Origin: Rutpela maculata
Lineage: Eukaryota > Arthropoda > Insecta > Coleoptera > Cerambycidae
DNA: 64,000 bases
Direction: 5' to 3'
Assembly (NCBI GenBank): GCA_936432065.2
Contig: OW386292.2
Coordinates: 135,299,460 to 135,363,459, forward strand
Under the pieces are notes generated by a model that ran no database searches, was not told the origin of the DNA, and saw nothing but the letters and a program-made list of their open reading frames with translations. Both the position numbers and the translations under genes were made by a program. Positions within the stretch are counted from its first letter, which is position 1, and every line of letters starts with the position of its first letter. Below are positions 11,411 through 22,039 of this stretch, in pieces.

Positions 11411-12589
11411 GTGTGTACACATTTTATGTTTAGAATGAATAAAACATAAAACTATTTTATATATATATCTCTAGTTAGATCTATTATGGAATTTTGCAAC
11501 ATTTTTTTTTTAACAACAACTATTATATCCATACTACAACATATATATCAACAGACTTGAATCTGTACAAAACAAATTTGTCAGATTTATGTGCTATAAA
11601 CTGAGCATGAGGGGTATATTCTTAACCTGAGAGGAAGCAAAATCATATTAGTTCCTTACATAGCAGGCGTCAATATTACGATGTTTGTTTCGCCTTCAAA
11701 GTTATTAATAACTACATCAGTTCTCCTGATTGCTTGGAGTCTATGCGTTTTAATGTACCATCTTTTAATACTAGACATATATCCATTCTGTCAGTACCTT
11801 ATTGTCGAACAACTTACGCTATGTTCAGTCCGGTGAATAGAATAAGTTTAACAGCCAACAAATACTACACTGAACTTGACTTATTTAGTAAATCTCTTGA
11901 TGGTTTTAAAAACCAGGCTAAACGCGCTATACTGCAATAATTTTTGTTATTGTTGTTATTTACTTTTAATCTTATCTTTGTATTTCGCTTTTTCTCTTCA
12001 TGTTTATTTTAGTTGTTAAGTTTTTAGGATTAGTATCACAATGTACATGTATTTATACGTAAATAAATAAATAAATAAATAAAATAAGATCGCCAGAAAG
12101 TGTGGGCCATCAGGGGCGCAACCAGGAAGGTCAAAGAGGTAAAAAAACGGAGTTATATAACATCATCGTTACTAACTTTTCAAGGTTGAGCATGTTTATT
12201 TAAATGTTTTGAACACAGAAAAAAATTCCCAGAAAGAAACTCCCGTCAGTAAGGCTAGCCAGAAAGAAAATGTTTAGGATTTTTGAAGAAAATTGGATTT
12301 TTTTTCGCATATTTCATCTCAGAACTCTAAACTCATCATTACAAGTTCTGGCTTCTTTTTAAAACATAAATATAAGCTCCTTCAACAATAGAATAGCCTC
12401 CCCGTTCTTAGTGTCAACAAAAGTACCATAGGCTCTTAAATACAGGAATTTAACACTTTCGGCTAACTTGACTCCGTACCGTGCCTCAGATGTATTGTAT
12501 CATTATTACCTTTCTGGCTGCGCCTCCTGACGGCCCACACTTTCTGGCGATCTTATTTTATTCATTCTAAACATAAAATGTTTACACAC
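11411..12589. mobile_element. Long-TIR element interrupted by a LINE
   Basis: The right end (about 12507-12589) is the inverse of two left pieces: GTGTGTACACATTTTATG onward (11411-11443) and TAAGATCGCCAGAAAGTGTG onward (about 12084-12134). Joined, they give a TIR of about 80 bp. The gap between them is filled by the LINE fragment at 11444-12083. No transposase is seen in the remaining internal 370 bp. Confidence 0.75.
11444..12083 (+). mobile_element. 5'-truncated LINE 3' end
   Basis: The frames encode LESVQNKFVRFMCYKLSMRG-like sequence near 11555, then a C-terminal frame to the stop at 11938-11940. A 3' UTR and an AAAT repeat tail (about 12060-12083) follow. It is inserted in the left TIR of the surrounding element, with AATAAAA at both edges as a possible target repeat. 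Confidence 0.75.
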
Positions 12590-12707
12590 TAATTTTTAAA
12601 CAGTGTTCGTGACGCTCCTGACAGGAGGTGCCCCGCCAGAAGTCGATTTTATGAAACTTGCAATGTTTGTTTGTTTGTATGTATGTTTGTTTAGGTCAGA
12701 TCTTGCA

Positions 12708-12859
12708 CAGTGGCGTAACAGACACCCCCGCGACGCGGGGGGGCCCGGCCAGTTGGGGGGGCCCGGCCAGTTGGGGGGGCCCGGCCAGTTGGGGGGGCCC
12801 GGCCAGTTGGGGGGGCCCGGCCAGTTGGGGGGGCCCACTCAGTTTCTGTTACGCCACTG
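12708..12859. mobile_element. 152-bp hAT-type MITE carrying a G-rich 18-bp tandem array
   Basis: TIRs are CAGTGGCGTAACAGA at the left and its exact inverse at the right. The target repeat ATCTTGCA (8 bp) lies at 12700-12707 and 12860-12867. The 8-bp duplication and CAGTGGCG-type ends fit hAT. The core is five copies of an 18-bp unit of CCCGGCCAGTT plus seven G, from 12743. This is far more GC-rich than anything nearby. The in-frame readings of the array are by-products of the repeat. Confidence 0.9.
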
Positions 12860-13116
12860 ATCTTGCAAGTTGAATTTCGACTAGTTCTAATTAAGCTAGA
12901 GCTTTGAAATTTGGCACACGTGTATAAGTCCGGTGACAATGCAACATAGTATAGCCATTATTGGTCTAAATCTAATATGGCGGACGTCCCAAGAAGGTAT
13001 CAAATGAAAGGGTTTGACTAGTAAAATACGATAAATAATGTGACGTCATTCTAAATTCAATATGGCGGACGTCCCAAGCTGGCGGATCGCCTTCTTCTTC
13101 ACAACCCCCTTGATAT

Positions 13117-13190
13117 GACATGTAACTGTACACTGACATACCATATATACATTTTTTGTATCTGAAATGGTGAATAAAGATGATTGATGA
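13117..13190 (+). mobile_element. Short retroposon 3' scrap
   Basis: A 74-bp insertion ending in GAATAAAGATGATTGATGA is flanked by TTGATAT at 13110-13116 and 13191-13197. The neighbouring repeat unit at 13318 is the empty site. The TGAT-repeat tail suggests a 5'-truncated LINE or SINE. Confidence 0.6.
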
Positions 13191-13619
13191 TTGATATGGG
13201 TATCAAATGAAAGGGTTTGACGAGTAACGACACACTATGTGACGTCATTCTAAATCCAATATGGCGGACGTCCCAAGATGGCGGATCCCCTTTTCCTTCA
13301 CAACCCCCTTGATATCGGTATCAAATGAAAGAGTTTGACGAGTAAAATACAATAAACTATGTGACCAAAAGCTTTGAGGGCAGTCAATTGAACAAAGTAA
13401 CTCCGCAATAGCGCTATATGACCATCCCCAAAGCTTTTGTTTCCAGGTGTATGAATTATAAAAAAATTATTTTTACTTTCTAGTGGTTTTTTCAAACAAA
13501 AGCTTTTTCTTAAAATTATTTTTTTATGCTGCCGAGTTTGCGCAGTAGGAAGAGTGAACTTAGCCACTCGTTGCTGGAAACACGTTGCCAACTTCACGTT
13601 GTCAATTAATTTGTGGCAA

Positions 13620-13702
13620 CGGAAATAAGTTTTGAGGCAATCATGTATTTATGATAGATTTATTTTTCCAATAATGTCTCAAAACTTATTTCCGACCTGA
13701 TC
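13620..13702. repeat. Inverted repeat, stem of about 18 bp
   Basis: GGAAATAAGTTTTGAGGCA and TGTCTCAAAACTTATTTCC flank about 40 nt. It lies between unassigned sequences in gene A intron 3. Its element of origin is unclear. Confidence 0.5.
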
Positions 13703-13907
13703 GTTGCCGGACTGCTTTGTTAGCAACGCATTGCCATCAACATTTTGCTAACTTCAGAACTAAAAACAGGTATACTGCGCAAGACGTAAAGCCCCGTAGC
13801 AGACGACTTTCGCCTTTATTGAATTCTTCAATTTTGGTTAAAATTTCACACGCATCCCTATGGTATAGGCTATCCATTTAATATATAGAGGTCAGTGGAT
13901 TTATTAC

Positions 13908-14413
13908 CTCTTAAAATCCTGATAATCTGTTTTTATTTCAATATCTTCCTCGGGCAAAAATTGTTGGTCCTCCATTTTTATAAAGATTTCAATTTTTTGT
14001 GCAGTCTCTTCTCCTTCTGTTGTAATTACATAACCCTTTTTATCCTGTTCTTCACAGGCCAATATTTTTTTTTCTGCAAATAGTACATTGGTTTTTGCAT
14101 TTTCCATTTCCAAAAAACTCTCATTTTTGTTCCCAACAAGCTCATCAACATATTCTTGATCCTCAAAGAATTTTTCTTCTTTGATTATATCAACAGTATT
14201 ACCATCTTCTTTACTTGTCGATGTATTTTTTAATGTAAACTGTAGCACTTCGGTCAAATCTATCAAAACTTCATTGTTCATAATGTCTACTGTATCACAA
14301 TATTTCCTAATTCTCTCTTCTACTACTAAACAATTCGTCACAAAACGGAAATGGTTCTCTAGATTTTCATGACAGGATGTACAGATCATAGGTTCCTTGA
14401 TAATATTTAGGTC
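13908..14413 (-). CDS. Gene A exon 3: second half of ZAD2 and acidic linker
   Basis: The acceptor TTGTTAACAG precedes GACCTAAATATT at 14413. The exon opens DLNIIKEPMICTSCHENL, the second CxxC of a ZAD with the F-x3-C that follows. About 120 residues rich in Glu and Asp come next, ending DIEIKTDYQDFK with a split codon at donor GTAATA (last exon base 13908). It is 506 nt, phase 0 to 2. It is the counterpart of 29286-29785 and 55751-56247, sharing the ending E-I-K-T and the split Arg/Ser codon. Confidence 0.8.
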
Positions 14414-14473
14414 CTGTTAACAAAACAAGAGAATACATTTAAGATACTGGATAAAATGTTTTATTTAAAAAAT

Positions 14474-14645
14474 ATCCCAGCAAGCATAGTCCCCAAATAG
14501 ACTAAGACGTCCATATTATATCTTATTTAGGTCTGAACATCTTAATTCCTTCTAAAAATGTCTTAAAGACGTCTCATTTTTACATGGTAAACATGTTTTA
14601 AAGACGTCATAATTATGATGTCTTTATTAGTATAGCCCCGCAAAA
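14474..14645. repeat. CCCAGCAAGC-ended element with AGACGTC motif array
   Basis: The sequence starts at CCCAGCAAGCATAG and contains AAGACGTCC, AAGACGTCT, AAGACGTCA and related forms spaced 20-50 bp apart. No frame is present. It belongs to the group of dyad-motif arrays in this window. Confidence 0.5.
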
Positions 14646-15555
14646 ACAAAGAAATTTTAACAAAAGTGTTGTTTCAATTTTACAATTTTTTTGTTTATAA
14701 TTATTGACCGTTACTTCTGTAAAATGTGTAGTATATTTTTTTATAGTAAATTGTAATTTGCCATTAATAATTTAAATAATCTTGTCTTTAAGTTATTAGT
14801 GATATTATTTGATACTAAATATTTATTAAACATCCAAATACTATTTCTGCATTTTGAAATAAATAGCTATATAGTGACCCCCACGTCGGCTTTTTCGAAT
14901 ACACATAACCCATTAATGACACTTCAAATGCACTCACATTAGTGCCATTCAAAGACAAGGTCGTTTTCTAAATGGTTGTGTGTGGCGTGACTTCATTATA
15001 TTTTTATTCAGAACTTGTATTACAGTTTTACAGTGCATGTAATTGCGGATTAGACATGTACATCTACATAGCGCGAGCGATATGACAACCCAGCAACAGC
15101 AAAACCCACCTGTCGGCACTCGACTACTGAAGTATCCCAGCTCTGTTATTTCATTTTAGTCAACTGGCACACGCGATGTTGCAATTCTACTTCCTATGTC
15201 TAACTTGCCATTACACGTACGATATTTTCGTTGTTTCAGTTGTATTATAATAAATACATTACTTTATTTTGTTATAACTATTGCTTAGTAACTTCTGTGA
15301 TACTTCGGGTAATAACAAATAACAAATAAATAAATCTTTTTTTTCTAGGGGCTACAATAAACCAGTGATTAAAAATAAATTGTTTTATAATATAATGACA
15401 GATTATCACAAAATAGCGAGTTCCTCCAATTTAATTTTTTTAGGCATATTATGACTTAAAGCATTGCAACATAAGATTAGATTAGACCACCCCATCTCAG
15501 AAAATTAGTATAACATTGTTTTTACACATCTCTGTAATTATTATATGTATAATTG

Positions 15556-15744
15556 TTATACTTCATGTGTATTTATAATTTTTTTTATTTCTCTCCATCT
15601 ATCTAAACCATTGTCTACAGATTGCAATCTCGAGCAGTTCTCAACGCCACCTTCTCTATGAATAGGCTCAAAGGAGTGGTGTAGAGTCTCCATTGCAGCT
15701 GAAGGAGACATTTTCATCATGCCAGTAATGCAGAGGCATGCCAA
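15556..15744 (-). pseudogene. LINE RNase H-region fragment
   Basis: The reverse strand encodes ACLCITGMMKMSPSAAMETL, resembling the conserved CITGAMRTTPTAALE stretch of the RNase H region in I/R1/jockey-type LINEs. Only about 60 residues remain. It abuts the Penelope-like element on its right. Confidence 0.55.
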
Positions 15745-15769
15745 TCTTTAAACATACTCTATTTGAAAT

Positions 15770-16140
15770 GTTGCTGTTTTTTTCCTTAGTCTGGGCTACC
15801 AGACTATGGCTGCGTAGCAAAGTATGTGTCTTATCACAGCGGTATACAGCCAGAGGGAGAAAAACTTCAGAACCTACATTGTCACCAATTTTAAATCATA
15901 TATTTATGGAGAAGTTTGAGACTAGACATCTTCAAAATTGTACGTACAAATCGGTTAGCTGGAGGAGATATGTTGACAATATTTTTGTAATGTGGCCCCA
16001 TGGAGTCGATTTGCTAGATAACTTTTAAAAACATTAAAATAATAAAGAACTTTCCATTAAATTTACATTAGAAGTAAAAAGTAGAAATGAACAACATTTT
16101 TAGATGTTTTAATTAAAGGAGTAAATAATTCAATTGAAAC
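15770..16140 (+). pseudogene. Penelope-like element, reverse-transcriptase part
   Basis: The frame contains TLSPILNHIFMEKFE (the SPI-containing block of Penelope RT) and SWRRYVDNIFVMW, the catalytic YVDD motif with the second Asp changed to Asn. After a stop the same element continues as LSIKFTLEV and HFLDV-like remnants. It is interrupted at 16140 by a hAT MITE and resumes at 17504. It is inactive. Confidence 0.75.
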
Positions 16141-16632
16141 CAGAGCTGGGCAAATATGTACTTACAAATACCTCATAAGTATTTAAATACTAGAAAGTAT
16201 TTAAATACCAAGTATTTAAATACTTCTTGCAACAAGTATTTTGTATTTATACTTGCAAATACTTTATCTGAAATATTTACTACTTAGTATTTGTGAAAAT
16301 GATCCTAAAGTATTTATAAATACTTGAACTATTTAAATAACTGAGAAGTATTTAAATACTTCTAAAAAAGTATTTAAATCCTTTTCTGACAGTATTTAAA
16401 TACTTTCAGAAGTATTTGAATCTTAAAAGTATTTAAATAAATACAACAAATATGATCAAATACACCAGGGAGACAGGCAGATAGTCGTCAAGAATCAAGA
16501 CATTTACCATACTATGTAGTTAATAAACACATTGTATCATTCAGTCTTCAGTCATTCACGTCTTAATTCCCAGAAAGTTGGTTGAGAGCAGACATAGACA
16601 GTAAGTGTTAACTGTTAAGGTTAGGTTTTTGC

Positions 16633-16990
16633 AGAGTGAGAGGGAATATGCGTTTATTTTCGGTTTATTCTAAACAATTAAATAACCAAATATACTATAA
16701 TCTTTAAAACTGTTTTAAATAATTGCTATTGTTCTATCGAATACAACTATATATATTTTTTTTATTGTAAATTTCTGTTGTACTTGAATATCGTACTTTG
16801 TCAATGAAAATAGTTCCTAATTTCATTATTAAAGTATGGCATTTAACTATATACAAAGTTTATGATAAAAACTGTATATGGTTGTATTCCTTAGAGTATT
16901 TGAAACTATTTTAAGGATTATACCATTTATGATTTTTTAAATATTTATAATAAACCGAAAATAAACGCATGTTTCCCTCTCACTCTGCAT
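16633..16990. mobile_element. MITE-like element nested in the hAT element
   Basis: GCAGAGTGAGAGGGAATATG and TTCGGTTTATT at the left recur inverted at 16951-16990, giving about 38 bp of TIR around 280 bp of AT-rich sequence. The target repeat is uncertain. Confidence 0.6.
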
Positions 16991-17216
16991 GTAATTGTTT
17001 TGAGATTGTGACAGAGAACAGTTGAACTAGTGCCATAGTCTCTGTGCTTTATTTGGGTATTTGCAGAAGACGCAAAGGTCTAGCTCTACGGATAAGTAAA
17101 AGTCCAATACCCAACTAGAACTGATTAAGTATAGAGGTATTAAAATAGTGTTGTAGAAGTTCATGAAAGTCATGAAAACTAAAATTTTGACACCTCAAAT
17201 AGTCAAATAGTATTTA

Positions 17217-17335
17217 ATATAATAATAATAATGATAATGATAATATTAAGTCTTTATTGATTTCTAGAAAAATAGAAAATACAATTTGGCGAAGTTTAGC
17301 CATTAAAGGCTATTTTTATTACACTTAAATAAGCT
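17217..17335 (-). mobile_element. Short LINE/SINE 3' end, reverse orientation
   Basis: On the reverse strand the sequence ends AATAAAGACTTAATATTATC followed by ATT repeats. This is the tail style of 5'-truncated retroposons elsewhere in the window (28556, 61980). Confidence 0.45.
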
Positions 17336-17511
17336 TCAAAATATTTCATTATTATCAAAGTATTTAAATATTCAGAAAGTATTTAAATACTAAGTTTAAA
17401 CTATTTAATTACTTTTGTTATTTATTATTTAAATACTTTTATCTTTTGAAAATACTTAATATTTAAATACTTTCAATTTTCTGAAAGTATTTGCCCAGCT
17501 CTGATTGAAAC

Positions 17512-18120
17512 AAAAGCATTTATAGAAAATCAATACATACTAGATTTTTAAATTTTAACTTAGTTGATGCAAATATTAAAGAATGAGAAATGTATTATAA
17601 AAGAGGTCATAAACAATCAATACACTGTAGTTTTTGTTAATTGAACTTTCATATATGCAAAAAATAATAATCGTGTATGACAAAAACCTCAATAATGGTA
17701 CATAACTTTTATTCCTAATGTAAGTATACGGATTATCTGAAAAGCTACGTCGTATAGATGATAAATTTGATATTAGGATGGTATTTTATTTGAGATTTTT
17801 CTGACAATAACAAAACTTCTAAACCATGAGTAAAAATTTTAAAAAATGCATTTATAGTATCCCGTGTGAGTGTAATAAATATTATGTGGCTGAGTCATCC
17901 AGACCATTTAGTGTAAGATTGGATGAGCACAAGCATTACATTAGGAAGAATAAAATTCAGAAATCGAAGATTTTCAAACAGGCTTGGTAGAATGGACATA
18001 TAATAAACTGGGACTGGGCAAAACTTTTAACAAAAGGCAAACACCAAGAAAAGGAAAATTAAACAATCAGTAATAATATTGTTAAATGAGGATAAATGTG
18101 AGTTGAATTGTTCCATACTA
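17512..18120 (+). pseudogene. Penelope-like element, GIY-YIG endonuclease part
   Basis: The distal part of the split element encodes KCIYSIPCECNKYYVAESSR and PFSVRLDEHKHYIRKNK (about 17840-17960). This is the GIY-YIG nuclease of Penelope-like elements, with the usual Gly before E-x-S-R replaced by Ala. Stops interrupt the linker to the RT part. The nuclease would nick target DNA to prime reverse transcription; here it is a remnant. Confidence 0.75.
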
Positions 18121-19982
18121 AAAAGAACTTAACAAATTTAACATTGTTTAAAATAAAGCTATCAAATATATGAACACTGAACAGTTCTGTGTTAGTCGTA
18201 ATTAGCTATGGATATTGAATATAACAAATACATTTTTAAAACTGTTTACTTAATATACACGCCCCCATAAAATATTTCATAAAAGCTTTGAGAAAGGAAA
18301 CAGATTCGGTTTTTAAAACATAAAAAAATACATTATTTTTACATTTGTTAAAAAAAACGACATCTAACTGTTCCTTTGACATAAACACAGGCGTAAAATT
18401 TTCTTATTATTCTTAGAAGAAAATAATCACATAAGGCAGAGAATCCTAGTAAGAAAAACCGAAAAATGAATTAGCCCAGTCACCATTTACATCCAAAAAC
18501 TTGCAAAATGAATATATATATTTTTTAATGAGTTTGTGCAAGTGCATAGAATAATATCCTGATAAGTTTACATTTCGCTCAGATGCAGAAAATTAAAAAA
18601 AATAGTGAAAAAAAACTTTGAAATTAAGTCAGGAAGAAATACAAAATACAGATGGATAGATCACGTGTTTATGAACAAAAAATGTTCTAACAAAATTTAT
18701 CGCTAAGGCCACGTTATTCCCGGAAAAAAATAGTCAAGTAACCTTATTGCTCGGAACGAGATCCATGCGTGTGCACGCTTGAATACACATGACTGTGACA
18801 CTGACGCACTGAATAGGCTCATTTAACATTTTTTTTATTATTACATATTCTGAAAGAACTTGGTGAGTATAGTAAGTATGCCAAAAATTAGAATTTTCTG
18901 ACGTCGCCTTCATGTATAAAAAAATTATTAAAGTCGGCGCGCTTAAAAACGCTCGGGATAACATGTAGTCGAGTTGTGACGTCAGATGGCTGAACCACCC
19001 AGTAAACACAGCTTTGAATGCAAGTTAGTAGAGTAAAATCTGGAAGTAAAGTCGCTTAGTTTTCGAGAAAAAAAAACGGCGTAGAACCAAACCAGACTTA
19101 GTGGGATTCTTTAGTAAGATAATCGTGTACACGAAATCATTTTTTACATTTTTTGGTGGTCAAGAACTTTTTTATGTCGGAAAAACTCAAACAAATAGAT
19201 TTTTAATGAAATATGTTTTTTAACGTCTCCACCATAGCAGTGGAAATATTTGTGCTATCAAGCTATTTTTTTTTTAGATTAAAGTAGACACAATAGCGCT
19301 TCGAACAACGTCCCACGTGAACCCGATTTATTTTTTTTTTAGTTGGAAAAATAATAGGAAACTCAAACTTGTTATTTTTAGTAGCGTAATTTTAGACAAT
19401 CGAGAAAAAAATGTATTTATGAAAATTTGTATATGTTCTGTATAAATTGAAGCCAATAGTTGAAAAAAGTTTTTAGGATAAAAATTTTTCATGTCCCGTT
19501 CATAGTTTGAGTCAGCAATTTTTTTTAACGGGCCAAAGTCATATTCTTGCGCGCTCGGCTGTAGCAAGCCTGCCGACTGCAACGATCTGACGGTCCCGGT
19601 CAGGGTGTATGTAGTAGTTTAACTTATATCAATAGATACAAAACCAGTAGCAATCAAAAGCATCTAGGGGATCAATATTATTGTTCAGTATTTCATATAT
19701 AGTACAGTAGCATCGATCATATGTTGTTAATATTAAGAAATTGTACAATAAATATAAAATAGTTTCCTTTTAATAATAAAAAGACAGGTAGGTAGATATA
19801 AATACCTAATCTATAAATATCAATCAGTGTTACTAACTACCCACCTAATTAGTAAGTTTATTAGACATTAGACATTAAATGAATGAAAGTAAAAACGTAC
19901 GCATAAAATGAGCTTTATTGTTGAAATAAATTTTCTATTTTGATAGATAAATATGTAGCATGTAGTTTATGTAGGCCCTACA

Positions 19983-20210
19983 TTAATAGCATTCTAATTC
20001 GTTCATATCTGCCTCGAAATCTTTAATAATGTTGTTACAGGAACGACATTTGTACTCGTTGCAACATTTTAGGCCTTCCTTAAAACAAGCACATTTTCGA
20101 TTGTCACAATTTTTATCCGAACAATGAATACTTAATGATTTTCGACAACCACCACTTCTACGCGACCAACCCTGCATGCGAGGTGTATTAATTGCGTCCC
20201 AATGTCGCAT
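19983..20210 (-). CDS. Cysteine-rich small ORF (CXC-like), possible element cargo
   Basis: The 75-residue frame has nine cysteines packed as GCRKSLSIHC, CDNRKCACFKEGLKC and CRSCNN. The C-x4-C-x-C-x6-C style spacing resembles CXC (tesmin-like) DNA-binding motifs, or the cysteine-rich tails found in some insect transposon proteins. No start context or partner exon is established. It may be the last exon of a degraded transposase. Confidence 0.35.
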   Translation of the reverse strand: MRHWDAINTPRMQGWSRRSGGCRKSLSIHCSDKNCDNRKCACFKEGLKCCNEYKCRSCNNIIKDFEADMNELECY

Positions 20211-20398
20211 TTAGCGCTGATAAAAAAAAATGCTGTTGCCACACGGTACATTTTAGGAAAAAATATATTGTTTCAAAAACTTTTGTGATTATTAGGCTTT
20301 ATTTTCTTCGCTGCATGTATGTAAATATTTTCAAAAATAAAAAAGTTTGTTATACTTTAAAATGAGGAAGAAAAAGTAGGAAACTGCCATATCACTAA

Positions 20399-20683
20399 AT
20401 GACCCTATTACATGTCACTAAATCAGAATTTGGAATAAACTTCGATGTACTATTGGCTATTGAAAGCAGAATACATGGGGTCGTCGACATGGTCAGTGGT
20501 GGTGATATGAACGAATACCAATGCCCTGCCTTGATCTACGACAAGGCGTGGTTTACTTGCGCTGATACAGGTTTACTTATCACGAACTGCAATTGCCGAA
20601 TCTGTGTATTGGAGGCTGTAACTTGCCGAGAACTTGGCCCATTGGAAAAAATAAAATATCACTATTTTGGAAAAAATGTATAG
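20399..20683 (+). CDS. Unrecognised 94-residue ORF
   Basis: An open frame rich in Cys, Ile and Leu includes FTCADTGLLITNCNCRICVL. No known family is recognised. It lies inside the candidate transposon. It may be a chance frame or part of an element gene. Confidence 0.2.
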   Translation: MTLLHVTKSEFGINFDVLLAIESRIHGVVDMVSGGDMNEYQCPALIYDKAWFTCADTGLLITNCNCRICVLEAVTCRELGPLEKIKYHYFGKNV

Positions 20684-21552
20684 GTACTTTTCAAATGTTC
20701 ATACACAAATTCGTTTACTTGTATGCATTTTTTCGAAAATATGATCAGTCACAAATAGTGATTTTCACGATGTTATCCTTATAACTTTCTATAGTTTTGA
20801 ATATAAACTCTGGAACTTTTTCCAACATTAACAAATGTATAAGGAATGCATTGGATATAGTTGAAACGTGTATGTGTAATATATACAATACAATAAAGGC
20901 ATGTAAAAATTCATGCGAGTGATGGTGAGGCATATCTGCTTCGATCCAGTGGCTATGTGTGGTGTCTGTGTGTATGCATTCATAATTATATATTTTTCCT
21001 CTATAATCACTATTCATCCTCCTATTCACATGTTAAAAATGTGTAATCAGAAAGAGAAAAATGCTTTATTTTACTAGTTCGAACTGCTAAGAATTTTTAG
21101 AGGTTCCATAGTATGCATTTAACTGTGCGCTTGGCCACGCAGAGTGACAAAGTTACCTCACTATTTTTTTGCAGGATTACCATGGCTTTGGGGATAAATT
21201 TTATTAGGACATTTTTTGTTCAGAAACACGTGGTCTATCCACCTGTATTTTTTATTTTTTTCCACTCTGACTTAATTTCAAAATTTTGACAAAATGAATG
21301 AAAAAATGTTTTTTTTACCCTGATTTTGCAGATAAATTTTATTAGGACATTTTTTTTGTTCAAAAACACGTGGTCTATCCACCTGTATTTTTATTTTTTT
21401 CTACTCTTAACTTAATTTAAAAATTTTGAAAAAATGAATGAAAAGAACTCGTAAAAAAAAATTATTAATTTTGCAGGTTTTTGGAGACTTTACTATAAAA
21501 TGTCTTGCCGTCTGGGCTAAATGCGTCTTGTTTAAAAAATATTGACACGTAC

Positions 21553-21864
21553 CAATTCTGGGATACATCTCAGCATCATTTTTTGCAGCATATTGTCTCC
21601 TCCATCATCTAAGGACATAGCAGAACAACTTTTTATCAGCCCCATACAAAATACACATATGTTGTGATCTAAAGGAATGGAAATTCTATTTTCCTGTCTG
21701 TTAATATAAACATCTTTCAGATCTAATTTGGCAACAATCTTGTCATTGATGAATGCAGTTATATAGCTGTGCGTATTAAGACAACTCGATTTAAATGCAG
21801 AACATTTTTTTACCATTTCTTTACAGTTTGAGCATATCACTGGTTCTTCACTAACAAGTAGATT
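21553..21864 (-). CDS. Gene A exon 2: second half of ZAD1 plus first half of ZAD2
   Basis: The acceptor TTTTGTTCTAG precedes AATCTACTT at 21864, and the donor GTACGT follows 21553. The exon is 312 nt, phase 0 to 0. It opens NLLVSEEPVICSNCKEM, the closing CxxC of ZAD1, and near its end has NICVFCMGLIKSC, the opening CxxC of ZAD2, finishing LRCIPEL. Gene B exon 2 and its duplicate are exactly the same length, which supports the boundaries. Confidence 0.85.
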
Positions 21865-21919
21865 CTAGAACAAAATTACGTTAAATATTTAAAGGATGAG
21901 TGAGCATTTAGATTCTTAC

Positions 21920-22039
21920 TATTTTTAGCAAAAGGATATCCATGTTATCTTTCGTATTTCCTGCTATAATTTCAAAATTATCGCATTTTGTCAGGCAAAG
22001 TCTGCATATGCCTTGTTGGTTTCGAATAGGATTTTCCAT
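21920..22039 (-). CDS. Gene A exon 1: start and first half of ZAD1
   Basis: ATG at 22039 gives MENPIRNQQGICRLCLTKC and ends MDILLLKI at donor GTAAGA (last base 21920), 40 codons, phase 0. CRLC is the first zinc-binding pair of a ZAD. This start was chosen because the ZAD normally lies at the N terminus and gene B has the equivalent start. A longer upstream frame exists but would add residues not matched in gene B. Confidence 0.85.

Larger units (their letters stand above)
12612..13370 (+). repeat. Dispersed repeat with three units of about 120 bp
   Basis: GGTATCAAATGAAAGGGTTT-like unit starts occur at 12996, 13199 and 13318. Units carry AATATGGCGGACGTCCCAAG and CACAACCCCCTTGATAT. The first two are separated by a retroposon scrap at 13117-13190, and the leader near 12700 is split by the MITE at 12708-12859. 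The parent element is not recognised. Confidence 0.6.
16141..17503. mobile_element. hAT-type non-autonomous element rich in AAGTATTTAAATACTT
   Basis: The ends are CAGAGCTGGGCAAATA and the inverse TATTTGCCCAGCTCTG. The 8-bp target repeat ATTGAAAC is exact at 16133-16140 and 17504-17511. Many copies or half-copies of the dyad AAGTATTTAAATACTT fill both flanks (16170-16440 and 17340-17490). No transposase is seen; the internal 900 bp hold other insertions. It splits the Penelope-like element, so it is the younger. Confidence 0.9.
18600..21445. mobile_element. Candidate transposon flanked by about 110-bp inverted repeats
   Basis: 18600-18710 is the approximate inverse of 21185-21295, sharing ACACGTGGTCTATCCACC-like and ATAAATTTTRTTAG sequence. 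A second direct copy follows at 21330-21440. About 2.5 kb lies between, including a small cysteine-rich frame at 19983-20210. Target repeats were not identified, so a chance arrangement of dispersed repeats is possible. Confidence 0.5.
3746..22039 (-). other. Gene A: double-ZAD C2H2 zinc-finger protein, five coding exons
   Basis: The inferred model on the reverse strand is 22039-21920, 21864-21553, 14413-13908, 10708-9934 and 4015-3746. The total is 1983 nt, or 660 residues plus stop. Donors are GTAAGA, GTACGT, GTAATA and GTAATA; all acceptors end in AG. Phases are 0, 0, 2, 0 and join without a break. ZAD1 cysteines are C12, C15, C51 and C54; ZAD2 cysteines are C110, C113, C155 and C158. An acidic linker follows, then nine C2H2 fingers and one broken finger. 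ZAD domains dimerise and C2H2 fingers bind DNA, so the product is probably a nuclear DNA-binding regulator; its targets are unknown. Introns 2 to 4 are packed with transposons. RNA evidence could change the exon chain, but the joined linker at the last junction supports it. Confidence 0.75.

Noticed and set aside
12596..12939. Gly/Pro-rich repeat proteins in several frames (GPPNWPGPPNWPG and GGPGQLGG types)
   Set aside because: They are translations of the 18-bp G-rich array inside a MITE, open in many frames because the unit is a multiple of three.
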